Shown here one piece after another: positions 1-5,075 of a stretch of 5,152 nt of DNA. The notes below the pieces were generated by a model. The model saw only the letters and a program-made list of their open reading frames with translations, had not been told where the DNA came from and did not search any database. This DNA comes from Candidatus Levyibacteriota bacterium (lineage in GTDB: Bacteria; Patescibacteriota; Microgenomatia; Levybacterales; UBA12049), in NCBI GenBank assembly GCA_023245515.1, contig JAHFKE010000079.1:1-5152 (forward strand), read 5' to 3'. The position numbers and the translations under genes were made by a program. Numbering within the stretch: position 1 is the stretch's first letter; each line of letters opens with the position of its first letter.

Positions 1-1
1 A

Positions 2-1990
2 GGAGAAGTTGATAAGTATGTCGGAGGTGTTCCAGCAGCAGCTGTCGCGACAGCAATATCAGCTGTAGGAAATGTTTGCGGAGCTGCTAGTACAAATAGT
101 GAAGTTTCAGCCGTTGTTACCTATAATGGACGTCTTTTTGCCGGTGTTTATGGAGACACTGGAACAAGTTTAAGCGTCGGAAACGTTTGTCGTTATGAAG
201 ATACCATTGCAGGAACTTCTACAACATGGACAAGTGTAACCTCAGCGACAACTGGAACGATCAGAAGTGGAGGCACAACAGGAATTGATGGGGTTAGGGC
301 AATGACTGTCTATAATGGCAGGCTTTATATCGCTACCTCAGAGCCAACGAAAGCAGAAATTTATCAATATATCGATGGTCTTAATTGGATATCAGTTAAT
401 GCAGTAGCAGGAACATTCGCCAGTACCGCATCTATCGATCAAGCCACTACTCTAACTTCGTACAACAACCAACTCTTCTTTGGTACAGCTAAGGCAGCAG
501 GTGCTGAAATTTACTCCTATTCAAATATTACAGATCAATCATATGCGCTTAAATTTCATGCAGCTTCTCAAACAGGTGGAGGCGAGGTCAATGGCTTGAC
601 GAATGATGCTTCGATTTACTTTATGGCATCAGCATCGGCAAATGTTGGCTCTACTGGATCGTTCATCTTCTCTCACGGGATTAAGACTCAGAGTGGTTCG
701 TACGACGTGGCTGAGGATTATCCGACGCGGGATGAGTCTCTGGAGCCTGGAGACGTAGTAGCGATTGATACGAATGAGCGGGGATTTGTGAAGAAGGCGG
801 AGGGGAAGGGTGGCGCGGTTCTGGGTATCTATTCCGAGAAACCTGCTCTTCGATTAGGCCAGGAGGATGCTGCTATTGATGGAGCACGTGCTATTCCGGT
901 TGCGCTTGCAGGACGTGTGCCCGCAAAGGTGTCGACTGAGAATGGTGAGATCAAGCCAGGTGATTCGCTGACTGCTTCTTCTATCCCCGGTGTTGCTATG
1001 AAGGCGACGAAGGCAGGGCAGATAATCGGGCAGGCGATGGGAGGCTTCAGCTCTGCTAAGGATGAGGGGTCTGGAGGACCTCAAATTGGGAAAGTGTTGG
1101 TCTATGTGGCGACCAGTTATTACACAGGAGAGAAGTTTGCTTCACAGGATGGTTTGACACCTGATGCATCAAGCAAGGCTATCCTTACGCAGCTCTTGTC
1201 TGAAAAAGATGCTTTAGGGACGAGTGCTGATCTGTCAGAAGTACATACGGATCGTATCGTAGCAGGACTGGATATCATAGCCCCTAGGGTCGTGACCGAT
1301 GAATTGGTAGCACGAAATATAAGGGCAGAGAACATTGAGGGACTTGAGTTCTTAATTTCTAAGCTACACATTCCAATGGCCGATGGGAATAATACAAATC
1401 ATCCAGCTGTTTTGGGGGATAGTGATGTTGCCTCTTCCTCCTCAGCTCTGCCCAATGACTTTGATCAACTATTGGCTAGACAGGCCAAGATTGACGAACT
1501 CTTAGCTGCAACGGCTACGATTTCAGGAAGTCTCCGTGTCCAGAAGAATGCGCTGGTTGAAGGGATTTTGAACGTCGTAGATACCTTAACTGCGAATAAT
1601 ATAATAGTGTCCAAGATGGCCGACTTCTTTGGTAACGTAATCTTCCATGGCGATGTGGCTTTCAAAGGCAGGCCGACATTTAATAAGGATAGCGTCGGTG
1701 TTGCTTTGATCAAGAAAGGTGAGGATAAAGTTGAAGTGAAGTTTGAGAAAGAATATGATCAGGCGCCGATAATCTCTGCGAATATTGTTCTTGATCAGAT
1801 TACCAAAACACCTGACCAAACGGATGAAGCTTTCAACTTGGTGCAGAAAGATATTGAAGACAGGATGTTGGAAAGTGGTACCACATATGTCATCGCCAGA
1901 AGAACCGCTAAAGGCTTTACAATCTTGCTGAATAAAGTATTTGAAGAAGACATGCTGTTCTCGTGGACGGCGCTGCAAGGTGAGAAGTAG
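2..1990 (+). CDS. Large putative surface protein, 5'-truncated by the window edge
   Basis: The frame is open from base 2, with no stop before TAG at 1988-1990, so the internal ATG at 302 is not the true start. The visible part has 662 residues. Residues about 38-175 contain at least three copies of a beta-propeller-like repeat: TYNGRLFAGV (from about 40), VYNGRLYIAT (103-112) and SYNNQLFFGT (153-162), the latter two followed by AEIYxY. Residues about 233-370 hold a domain with DVAEDYPTRD, LEPGDVVAID, ALAGRVPAKV and SSIPGVAMKATKAG. This resembles the DYAE/peptidase-G2-like (phage intramolecular-cleavage) domain common in Patescibacteria surface proteins. A linker follows with VTDELVARNIRAENIEGLEF. 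The end is a beta-rich domain closing with GFTILLNKVFEEDMLFSWTALQ. I infer an exported or surface-attached structural or adhesive protein; the signal peptide would be upstream of the window. Whether the G2-like domain self-cleaves cannot be seen. Function is unproven; architecture is fairly secure. Confidence 0.85.
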   Translation, partial: GEVDKYVGGVPAAAVATAISAVGNVCGAASTNSEVSAVVTYNGRLFAGVYGDTGTSLSVGNVCRYEDTIAGTSTTWTSVTSATTGTIRSGGTTGIDGVRAMTVYNGRLYIATSEPTKAEIYQYIDGLNWISVNAVAGTFASTASIDQATTLTSYNNQLFFGTAKAAGAEIYSYSNITDQSYALKFHAASQTGGGEVNGLTNDASIYFMASASANVGSTGSFIFSHGIKTQSGSYDVAEDYPTRDESLEPGDVVAIDTNERGFVKKAEGKGGAVLGIYSEKPALRLGQEDAAIDGARAIPVALAGRVPAKVSTENGEIKPGDSLTASSIPGVAMKATKAGQIIGQAMGGFSSAKDEGSGGPQIGKVLVYVATSYYTGEKFASQDGLTPDASSKAILTQLLSEKDALGTSADLSEVHTDRIVAGLDIIAPRVVTDELVARNIRAENIEGLEFLISKLHIPMADGNNTNHPAVLGDSDVASSSSALPNDFDQLLARQAKIDELLAATATISGSLRVQKNALVEGILNVVDTLTANNIIVSKMADFFGNVIFHGDVAFKGRPTFNKDSVGVALIKKGEDKVEVKFEKEYDQAPIISANIVLDQITKTPDQTDEAFNLVQKDIEDRMLESGTTYVIARRTAKGFTILLNKVFEEDMLFSWTALQGEK

Positions 1991-2001
1991 TAATATTTTG
2001 A

Positions 2002-2041
2002 CCCGCCTACGTCCCGCTCAGCGGGACTTCGGCGAGGCGAG
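2002..2041. repeat. GC-rich palindromic repeat (hairpin)
   Basis: A perfect 7-bp inverted repeat GTCCCGC (2011-2017) / GCGGGAC (2021-2027) encloses the loop TCA. An outer stem CGCC (2004-2007) / GGCG (2031-2034) extends it across a 3x3 internal loop. It starts 12 bases after the surface-protein stop. No run of T follows, so it is a poor intrinsic terminator, though it could stabilise the 3' end of the mRNA. The right side, CTTCGGCGAGGCGAGG, resembles the CTTCGGCGGGCAAGCAGG segment inside the GalT gene at 4386-4403. Both probably belong to one dispersed REP-like family; that link is inference. Confidence 0.7.
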
Positions 2042-2042
2042 G

Positions 2043-2050
2043 AAGGAGGT
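2043..2050 (+). promoter_or_regulatory. Perfect Shine-Dalgarno sequence of the small ORF
   Basis: AAGGAGGT fully matches the anti-Shine-Dalgarno complement. It ends 4 bases before ATG 2055, which is good spacing. It is the only strong ribosome binding site in the window and decides the start of the small ORF. Confidence 0.75.
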
Positions 2051-2054
2051 AGAT

Positions 2055-2129
2055 ATGAAATTATTGATCGAGAGATTGCTGGAAGTCATTAGTGAAGTGA
2101 GAGTAATATATCAAGTACCAGTATATTAA
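2055..2129 (+). CDS. Small ORF, 24 residues, unknown function
   Basis: This short frame begins MKLLIERLLEVI and ends YQVPVY before TAA. It follows a perfect AAGGAGGT with good spacing. It lies 64 bases after the surface-protein stop and 65 before the serine hydrolase start, so it is probably translated from the surface-protein transcript. The first half could form an amphipathic helix with alternating Leu/Ile and Glu/Arg. There is no signal peptide or long hydrophobic segment, and I recognise no family. It may be a genuine microprotein, a leader peptide acting on the downstream gene, or a remnant of a longer gene that lost its 3' part. The ribosome binding site is the main support; homologs would be needed to confirm the coding call. 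Confidence 0.5.
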   Translation: MKLLIERLLEVISEVRVIYQVPVY

Positions 2130-2158
2130 CGAGTCAAGAATCGGGGGAAAATTCACGC

Positions 2159-2188
2159 TTGCATCTTTATTGAGTAATTTATTAAGAT
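2159..2188 (+). promoter_or_regulatory. Putative sigma70-type promoter of the serine hydrolase gene
   Basis: TTGCAT (2159-2164, 4/6 to TTGACA) is followed after 18 bases by TAAGAT (2183-2188, 4/6 to TATAAT). The -10 ends 6 bases before ATG 2195, so transcription would start at or next to the start codon. The match alone is modest in AT-rich DNA. It gains support from the same layout before the next two genes. Confidence 0.4.
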
Positions 2189-2196
2189 TACTAAAT
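2169..2196. promoter_or_regulatory. Imperfect dyad across the -10 and start codon
   Basis: ATTGAGTAAT (2169-2178) and ATTACTAAAT (2187-2196) are inverted copies with 9 of 10 pairs matching and an 8-base spacer. The dyad covers the proposed -10 and the first two bases of ATG 2195. It could be an operator, but the region is AT-rich, so chance is a real alternative. Confidence 0.3.
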
Positions 2197-3133
2197 GACA
2201 ATGAAGCACTTGTTATTTTCGGTTCTTGTTATTAGTGTTGTTGCAAATATTGGCTTGTTCACTCTTTGGCAGAATGGTGCTAGGAATGAGAATCAGTTTG
2301 CTACTCTACAGAAAAAGTATCCGTATTTGTCAAAGCGAATTTTGACTGAGTTTCCCCAGGATATTTTGATTAATTTTCTGCCTCTGCGTAAGAAGATTAA
2401 GCAGACGACGATGAGTTACGGCGATTCGTTTGCAGTATACTTTGAATATCTCCCTACAGGTACTTCAATCGGAGTCAACGAGAAAAATGATTTTTTGGCT
2501 GCTTCATTGTTCAAGCTTCCTGTAGTCATGGCATATTATCGACATAAAGAAAGTTCCCATAGTGAATCCGATCCTAAAATTAAACTTACCAAGGATATGA
2601 TCGATAACCGATTTGGCGATTTGTGGAAGAAGGGGGAAGGGTACGAGATTAACTTAAAAGATGCAGTCCGAATGGGTCTAGAAAATTCTGATAATACAGC
2701 CGTAAAAGCGCTCACTCCTCAGATTAAAGAAAAAGATTTTCAGGACGTCTATCAAGGGCTAGATATTAATCTGAAGATAAAAGACTCAGGGGCTATTCTT
2801 TCAGCCAAACAATATGCTTCAATCCTCAAGGCGCTTTTTTATTCAGCCGTGCTGACCAAAGACCATTCAGAAGAGATACTCAACTATATGACGCATACCG
2901 AGTTCACAGATAAGCTTCCTGCGGGCTTGCCCTCAGGTGTGCCAGTTGCTCATAAGATCGGTGTCGTGATGTTGCCGGATTACGAATCCTATCTTGATTG
3001 CGGCATTGTTTATGTAGTTCGTAGGCCATACATGTTGTGTATGATTTCAAAATCTGATGAGGAGACAGCGCGGATCAGGATGAAAAATATGTCAAAGATA
3101 GTCTATGAGTACGTGTCGGGGGTGGAAAAATAA
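2195..3133 (+). CDS. Membrane-anchored serine hydrolase (PBP / class A beta-lactamase-like fold)
   Basis: The protein has 312 residues. Residues about 5-25 form one hydrophobic segment with few positive charges before it, giving a signal anchor that places the rest outside the membrane. The catalytic domain carries the three motifs of the penicilloyl-serine transferase superfamily: SxxK as S104-L-F-K107 (Ser104 is the predicted nucleophile), SDN at 165-167, and HKIG at 253-256 in place of KTG. The DCGIVY segment (268-273) is the following beta strand. I see no class A omega-loop ExxLN with the deacylating Glu. A role on peptidoglycan peptides (D,D-carboxypeptidase or endopeptidase type) is therefore likelier than beta-lactam hydrolysis, and resistance should not be inferred. 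ATG 2195 is chosen because it fits the promoter-proximal leaderless layout; ATG 2201 is two codons downstream, and neither has a Shine-Dalgarno sequence. Family assignment is firm; substrate is inferred. Confidence 0.88.
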   Translation: MTMKHLLFSVLVISVVANIGLFTLWQNGARNENQFATLQKKYPYLSKRILTEFPQDILINFLPLRKKIKQTTMSYGDSFAVYFEYLPTGTSIGVNEKNDFLAASLFKLPVVMAYYRHKESSHSESDPKIKLTKDMIDNRFGDLWKKGEGYEINLKDAVRMGLENSDNTAVKALTPQIKEKDFQDVYQGLDINLKIKDSGAILSAKQYASILKALFYSAVLTKDHSEEILNYMTHTEFTDKLPAGLPSGVPVAHKIGVVMLPDYESYLDCGIVYVVRRPYMLCMISKSDEETARIRMKNMSKIVYEYVSGVEK

Positions 3134-3149
3134 GGTGTAGTGCTTTGGC

Positions 3150-3178
3150 TTGACACGATTTGGCTCATGACCTATTAT
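3150..3178 (+). promoter_or_regulatory. Strong sigma70-type promoter of the LytR_C gene
   Basis: A perfect -35 TTGACA (3150-3155) is followed by an ideal 17-base spacer and TATTAT (3173-3178, 5/6 to TATAAT). The predicted transcription start, about 6-8 bases past the -10, falls at 3184-3187 on the GTG/ATG start codons. There is no room for a Shine-Dalgarno sequence in the transcript, so the mRNA is probably leaderless. Confidence 0.75.
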
Positions 3179-3191
3179 GATAGGTGATGAG
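3164..3191. promoter_or_regulatory. Near-perfect palindrome over the -10 and start codon (operator candidate)
   Basis: The left arm CTCATGACCTAT (3164-3175) and right arm ATAGGTGATGAG (3180-3191) pair at 11 of 12 positions around the 4-base centre TATG. The palindrome contains the -10 box and the start codon. A transcript starting near 3184-3187 would include only part of the right arm, so an RNA hairpin is unlikely. A dimeric repressor site in the DNA is the simplest reading. No regulator is encoded in this window. Confidence 0.5.
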
Positions 3192-3969
3192 TGCGAAGAA
3201 AGAATCAGCTTTTGTCGCGGAGAACGCGGAGAGTTCGGCAAAAAAGGGGACAGCTTTTGTTCCTCTGCTTGTTAAGTTAGCGGGTATTCTGGTCGTTGTC
3301 GTAGCAATAGGTGTGGGGATTTATTATTATTTGCAATTTGATAAGGCGCAGAAGCTTCTGAAGAATCCCTCGCTTGCGGCGCAGAATGAGCAACAGTCAC
3401 TGATTGATAAAGTCGGTAAGCTGATTGATCTCCCCAAAGATGAACAGCCAACAATTGCCACAGTTTCAGACGTCACGAAGCTAAAAGATCAGAAATTTTT
3501 TGCCAAAGCCAAAAACGGCTATAAAGTGCTGATTTATTCCAAGTCGCAGAAGGCCATTCTGTACGATCCTAAGGCTAATAAGATTATCGAAGTTGGACCG
3601 ATAAACATTGGTGAAACAGCAAATCCTCCTCAGTCACCATCTTCTTCACCATCAGCCTCCGTTTCGCCGGCACTCTCGCCTACGCCTAGCTCGGCGACTG
3701 TTTCTGTAGCTATATATAACGGCACGAAGACTTCAGGTCTGGCAAGCGCCACAGAGAAGCAATTGAAGGAGAAATTTTCCACTATTAAAGTCGTAGCAAA
3801 GGGGAACGCAAAAACCGATCATACAAAGACATTGGTCATTGATTTCACAGGTAAACAAAAAGCTCTAGCCTCGCAATTGGCAAAATTCTTGGGTGGTGAA
3901 GTAGCAAGTCTTCCAGCTGACGAAGCCAAGCCCGCCTCCGCAGAAATCCTCGTAATCCTCGGGAAATAA
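3187..3969 (+). CDS. Membrane protein with C-terminal LytR_C domain
   Basis: From ATG 3187 the protein has 260 residues; GTG 3184 would add one codon. Residues 1-26 are a charged N-terminus in which KK(E/G)(S/T)AFV occurs twice (4-10 and 19-25). Residues about 27-49 are a single transmembrane segment. Residues about 72-143 form a domain with LIDLPKDEQPTIATVSD, KLKDQKFFAKAKNGYKVLIY and KAILYDPKANKIIEV, a pattern I associate with uncharacterised Patescibacteria proteins. Residues 146-171 are a Ser/Pro-rich linker. Residues about 172-260 match LytR_C: VSVAIYNGT near the start, then GLA, then VDF-like and AEILVILGK strands. LytR_C is usually the tail of LytR-CpsA-Psr wall glycopolymer ligases, but their catalytic LCP domain is absent. 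The protein is probably extracytoplasmic, tethered by its N-terminal helix, and may bind wall material or partner proteins. Exact role unknown; the domain calls are good. Confidence 0.82.
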   Translation: MSAKKESAFVAENAESSAKKGTAFVPLLVKLAGILVVVVAIGVGIYYYLQFDKAQKLLKNPSLAAQNEQQSLIDKVGKLIDLPKDEQPTIATVSDVTKLKDQKFFAKAKNGYKVLIYSKSQKAILYDPKANKIIEVGPINIGETANPPQSPSSSPSASVSPALSPTPSSATVSVAIYNGTKTSGLASATEKQLKEKFSTIKVVAKGNAKTDHTKTLVIDFTGKQKALASQLAKFLGGEVASLPADEAKPASAEILVILGK

Positions 3970-3997
3970 CACCGGAGCCTTCGAACTATTATCTGTA

Positions 3998-4027
3998 TTG
4001 CTTATTGTCCAAGCTTTGGTCTTTAAT
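3998..4027 (+). promoter_or_regulatory. Putative sigma70-type promoter of the GalT-family gene
   Basis: TTGCTT (3998-4003, 4/6 to TTGACA) and TTTAAT (4022-4027, 5/6 to TATAAT) are separated by 18 bases. The -10 ends 6 bases before ATG 4034, giving a predicted leaderless start. The TTG at 3998, which opens the longest possible frame, would lie in this -35 box. That argues against using it as the start codon. Confidence 0.5.
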
Positions 4028-4033
4028 ATATGT

Positions 4034-5029
4034 ATGGCTGATTTTACCTTCCTCAAGAATCCTGTGACGGGGAAGACTGTTATTTCCGCTCCGAGGCGGG
4101 CAAAGAGAATGAATGCGGAGGGGGAGAAGCCTTCTACTGTGTGCCCATTTTGTTTACAGAATGACAGTGGCGATGCAGTCAGAGTGATTCCCAATAAATT
4201 TCCTTTTACGCCAAATCATGAAATTGTTGTTTTATCTCCTGATCATCATAAGGGGTTTGATGAATTGCCACTGTCTCACGTTGAGCTTATCTTCAAGACC
4301 TACCGAGAGCGATATAACTTTCATATGAAAAATGGTCCCTCCTTCGCTCCTCCTTCGCATAAAGCTACGGAAGGACACAGCAAGGCTTCGGCGGGCAAGC
4401 AGGTATACATCTTTCATAATGGGGGACTGGGATCGGGAGAGAGTATTCCTCATCCGCATAGTCAAATAGCAGTGGTGCCAAGGGAAGTGAAGCTTCAGAT
4501 ACCACCACTGGATTTAAGGATTCACCGTCATTCTGGGGAGCAGAGCGACTCCAGAATCCGTAACGTTTTGAGATTCTGGACCCTCCAATTTGGCGGGCAG
4601 GCAAGCCAGAATGACGAAAGAAGGGGAGATGTTCTTGAAACAAAGTATTTCTCCATTTTTTGTCCTCCGACGAGTGAGTGGCCTGATGAAGTCTGGGTGA
4701 CGCCTAAGCAAAAAGGGCATCATTTTGGTTCTCTTGCAGATTCGGAAATACCTGATTTATCAATGATACTATCCAGATTGATTCAAATTTTTGACCTTCG
4801 TCATGGACATGAATTTCCTTTCAATTTTTATATTTATCCAGGGAAAAATTGGTATCTCCGTTTAATCCCCAGAATAAAAGTTCTGGGAGGCTTTGAAGTA
4901 GGGACAGGTATTATGGTCAATAGCCAGGATCCATCCGAAACCTTTGCCTTCATTAGAGAACACTTCCATAACCCGGATTTTGAGAAGATAAAGAGGGAGC
5001 ATCAGGCGGACTATGTTAGTAGGGTGTAG
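4034..5029 (+). CDS. galT: GalT-family hexose-1-phosphate nucleotidyltransferase
   Basis: From ATG 4034 the protein has 331 residues. Twelve upstream codons from TTG 3998 stay in frame but overlap the promoter, and homology-like sequence begins at ADFTFLKNPVTGKTV. Zinc-site residues of GalT are recognisable: C37-P-F-C40, SPDHHK with H71 (equivalent to E. coli His115 in SPDHSK) and H140. The active-site motif HPHSQ spans 140-144, with His142 as the predicted nucleophile that carries the uridylyl group (E. coli His166). The family transfers UMP between UDP-glucose and galactose-1-phosphate in the Leloir pathway. Related enzymes use ADP-glucose or other substrates, so the substrate is uncertain. 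The segment aligning with the E. coli C-terminal iron-site HAH reads NWYLRLIP, so those histidines are missing. Residues about 102-123 and 165-195 look like repeat-derived insertions. The stop codon lies inside a heptamer tandem repeat. The family is secure; the galT symbol is tentative. Confidence 0.85.
   Translation: MADFTFLKNPVTGKTVISAPRRAKRMNAEGEKPSTVCPFCLQNDSGDAVRVIPNKFPFTPNHEIVVLSPDHHKGFDELPLSHVELIFKTYRERYNFHMKNGPSFAPPSHKATEGHSKASAGKQVYIFHNGGLGSGESIPHPHSQIAVVPREVKLQIPPLDLRIHRHSGEQSDSRIRNVLRFWTLQFGGQASQNDERRGDVLETKYFSIFCPPTSEWPDEVWVTPKQKGHHFGSLADSEIPDLSMILSRLIQIFDLRHGHEFPFNFYIYPGKNWYLRLIPRIKVLGGFEVGTGIMVNSQDPSETFAFIREHFHNPDFEKIKREHQADYVSRV
4338..4403. repeat. Repeat-like insertion inside the GalT gene (element 1)
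   Basis: The decamer CCTCCTTCGC occurs twice at an 11-base period (4338-4347, 4349-4358). TCCTTC (4351-4356) pairs with GAAGGA (4370-4375) as a hairpin. The right end, CTTCGGCGGGCAAGCAGG (4386-4403), resembles the intergenic hairpin repeat at 2028-2041 and part of element 2. It encodes about residues 102-123, a low-complexity Ser/Ala/Pro/Lys stretch lying between GalT-like segments YRERYN and VYIFHNGG. I infer a dispersed repeat that inserted and stayed in frame; boundaries are approximate. Confidence 0.55.
4526..4616. repeat. Nested palindromic element inside the GalT gene (element 2)
   Basis: The ends are perfect 11-bp inverted repeats, CGTCATTCTGG (4526-4536) and CCAGAATGACG (4606-4616). 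Inside is a second perfect pair, TCCAGAATC (4550-4558) and GATTCTGGA (4572-4580). The outer and inner arms share ATTCTGG, so alternative pairings are possible. The 91-base element encodes about residues 165-195, rich in Arg, Gln and Ser, between the GalT-like segments VKLQIPPLDL and ETKYFSIF. The terminal repeats and interior resemble REP/MITE-type palindromes that are normally intergenic. The reading frame remains open through it. Confidence 0.75.
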
Positions 5030-5075
5030 GGTGTAGGGTGTAGGGTGTAGGGTGTAGGGTGTAGGGTGTAGGGTG
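5020..5075. repeat. Tandem heptamer (TAGGGTG)8
   Basis: Eight perfect copies of TAGGGTG run without interruption. The first unit and the TAG of the second form the last codons and stop (5027-5029) of the GalT-family gene. Eight GGG tracts separated by TGTA make the + strand a strong G-quadruplex candidate. The unit resembles telomere-type repeats in composition, but nothing else suggests a chromosome end. Confidence 0.95.

Noticed and set aside
1..68. AGGAG at 1-5 with ATG at 18 as a gene start
   Set aside because: That frame stops at TAG after 16 codons, and the overlapping frame from base 2 continues for 662 codons with surface-protein repeats.
854..1978. Several minus-strand open frames of 76-130 codons opposite the surface protein
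   Set aside because: They overlap a well-supported coding frame, have no recognisable domain and no ribosome binding site or promoter of note; they look like antisense shadows.
2011..2030. Rho-independent terminator after the surface protein
   Set aside because: The stem is strong but is followed by TTCGGCGAGG, not a T run.
3190..3261. Tandem duplication at the N-terminus of the LytR_C protein (KKESAFV / KKGTAFV, 45-base period)
   Set aside because: The similarity is real, but only two short copies in a charged, flexible region; too weak to treat as a separate repeat element.
3998..4033. TTG 3998 as the start of the GalT-family gene
   Set aside because: It lies in the likely -35 box, has no ribosome binding site, and the extra 12 residues do not look like GalT; ATG 4034 fits better.
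4232..4723. Minus-strand open frames within the GalT-family gene
   Set aside because: They arise opposite conserved GalT motifs and the palindromic inserts; no family features and no independent expression signal.
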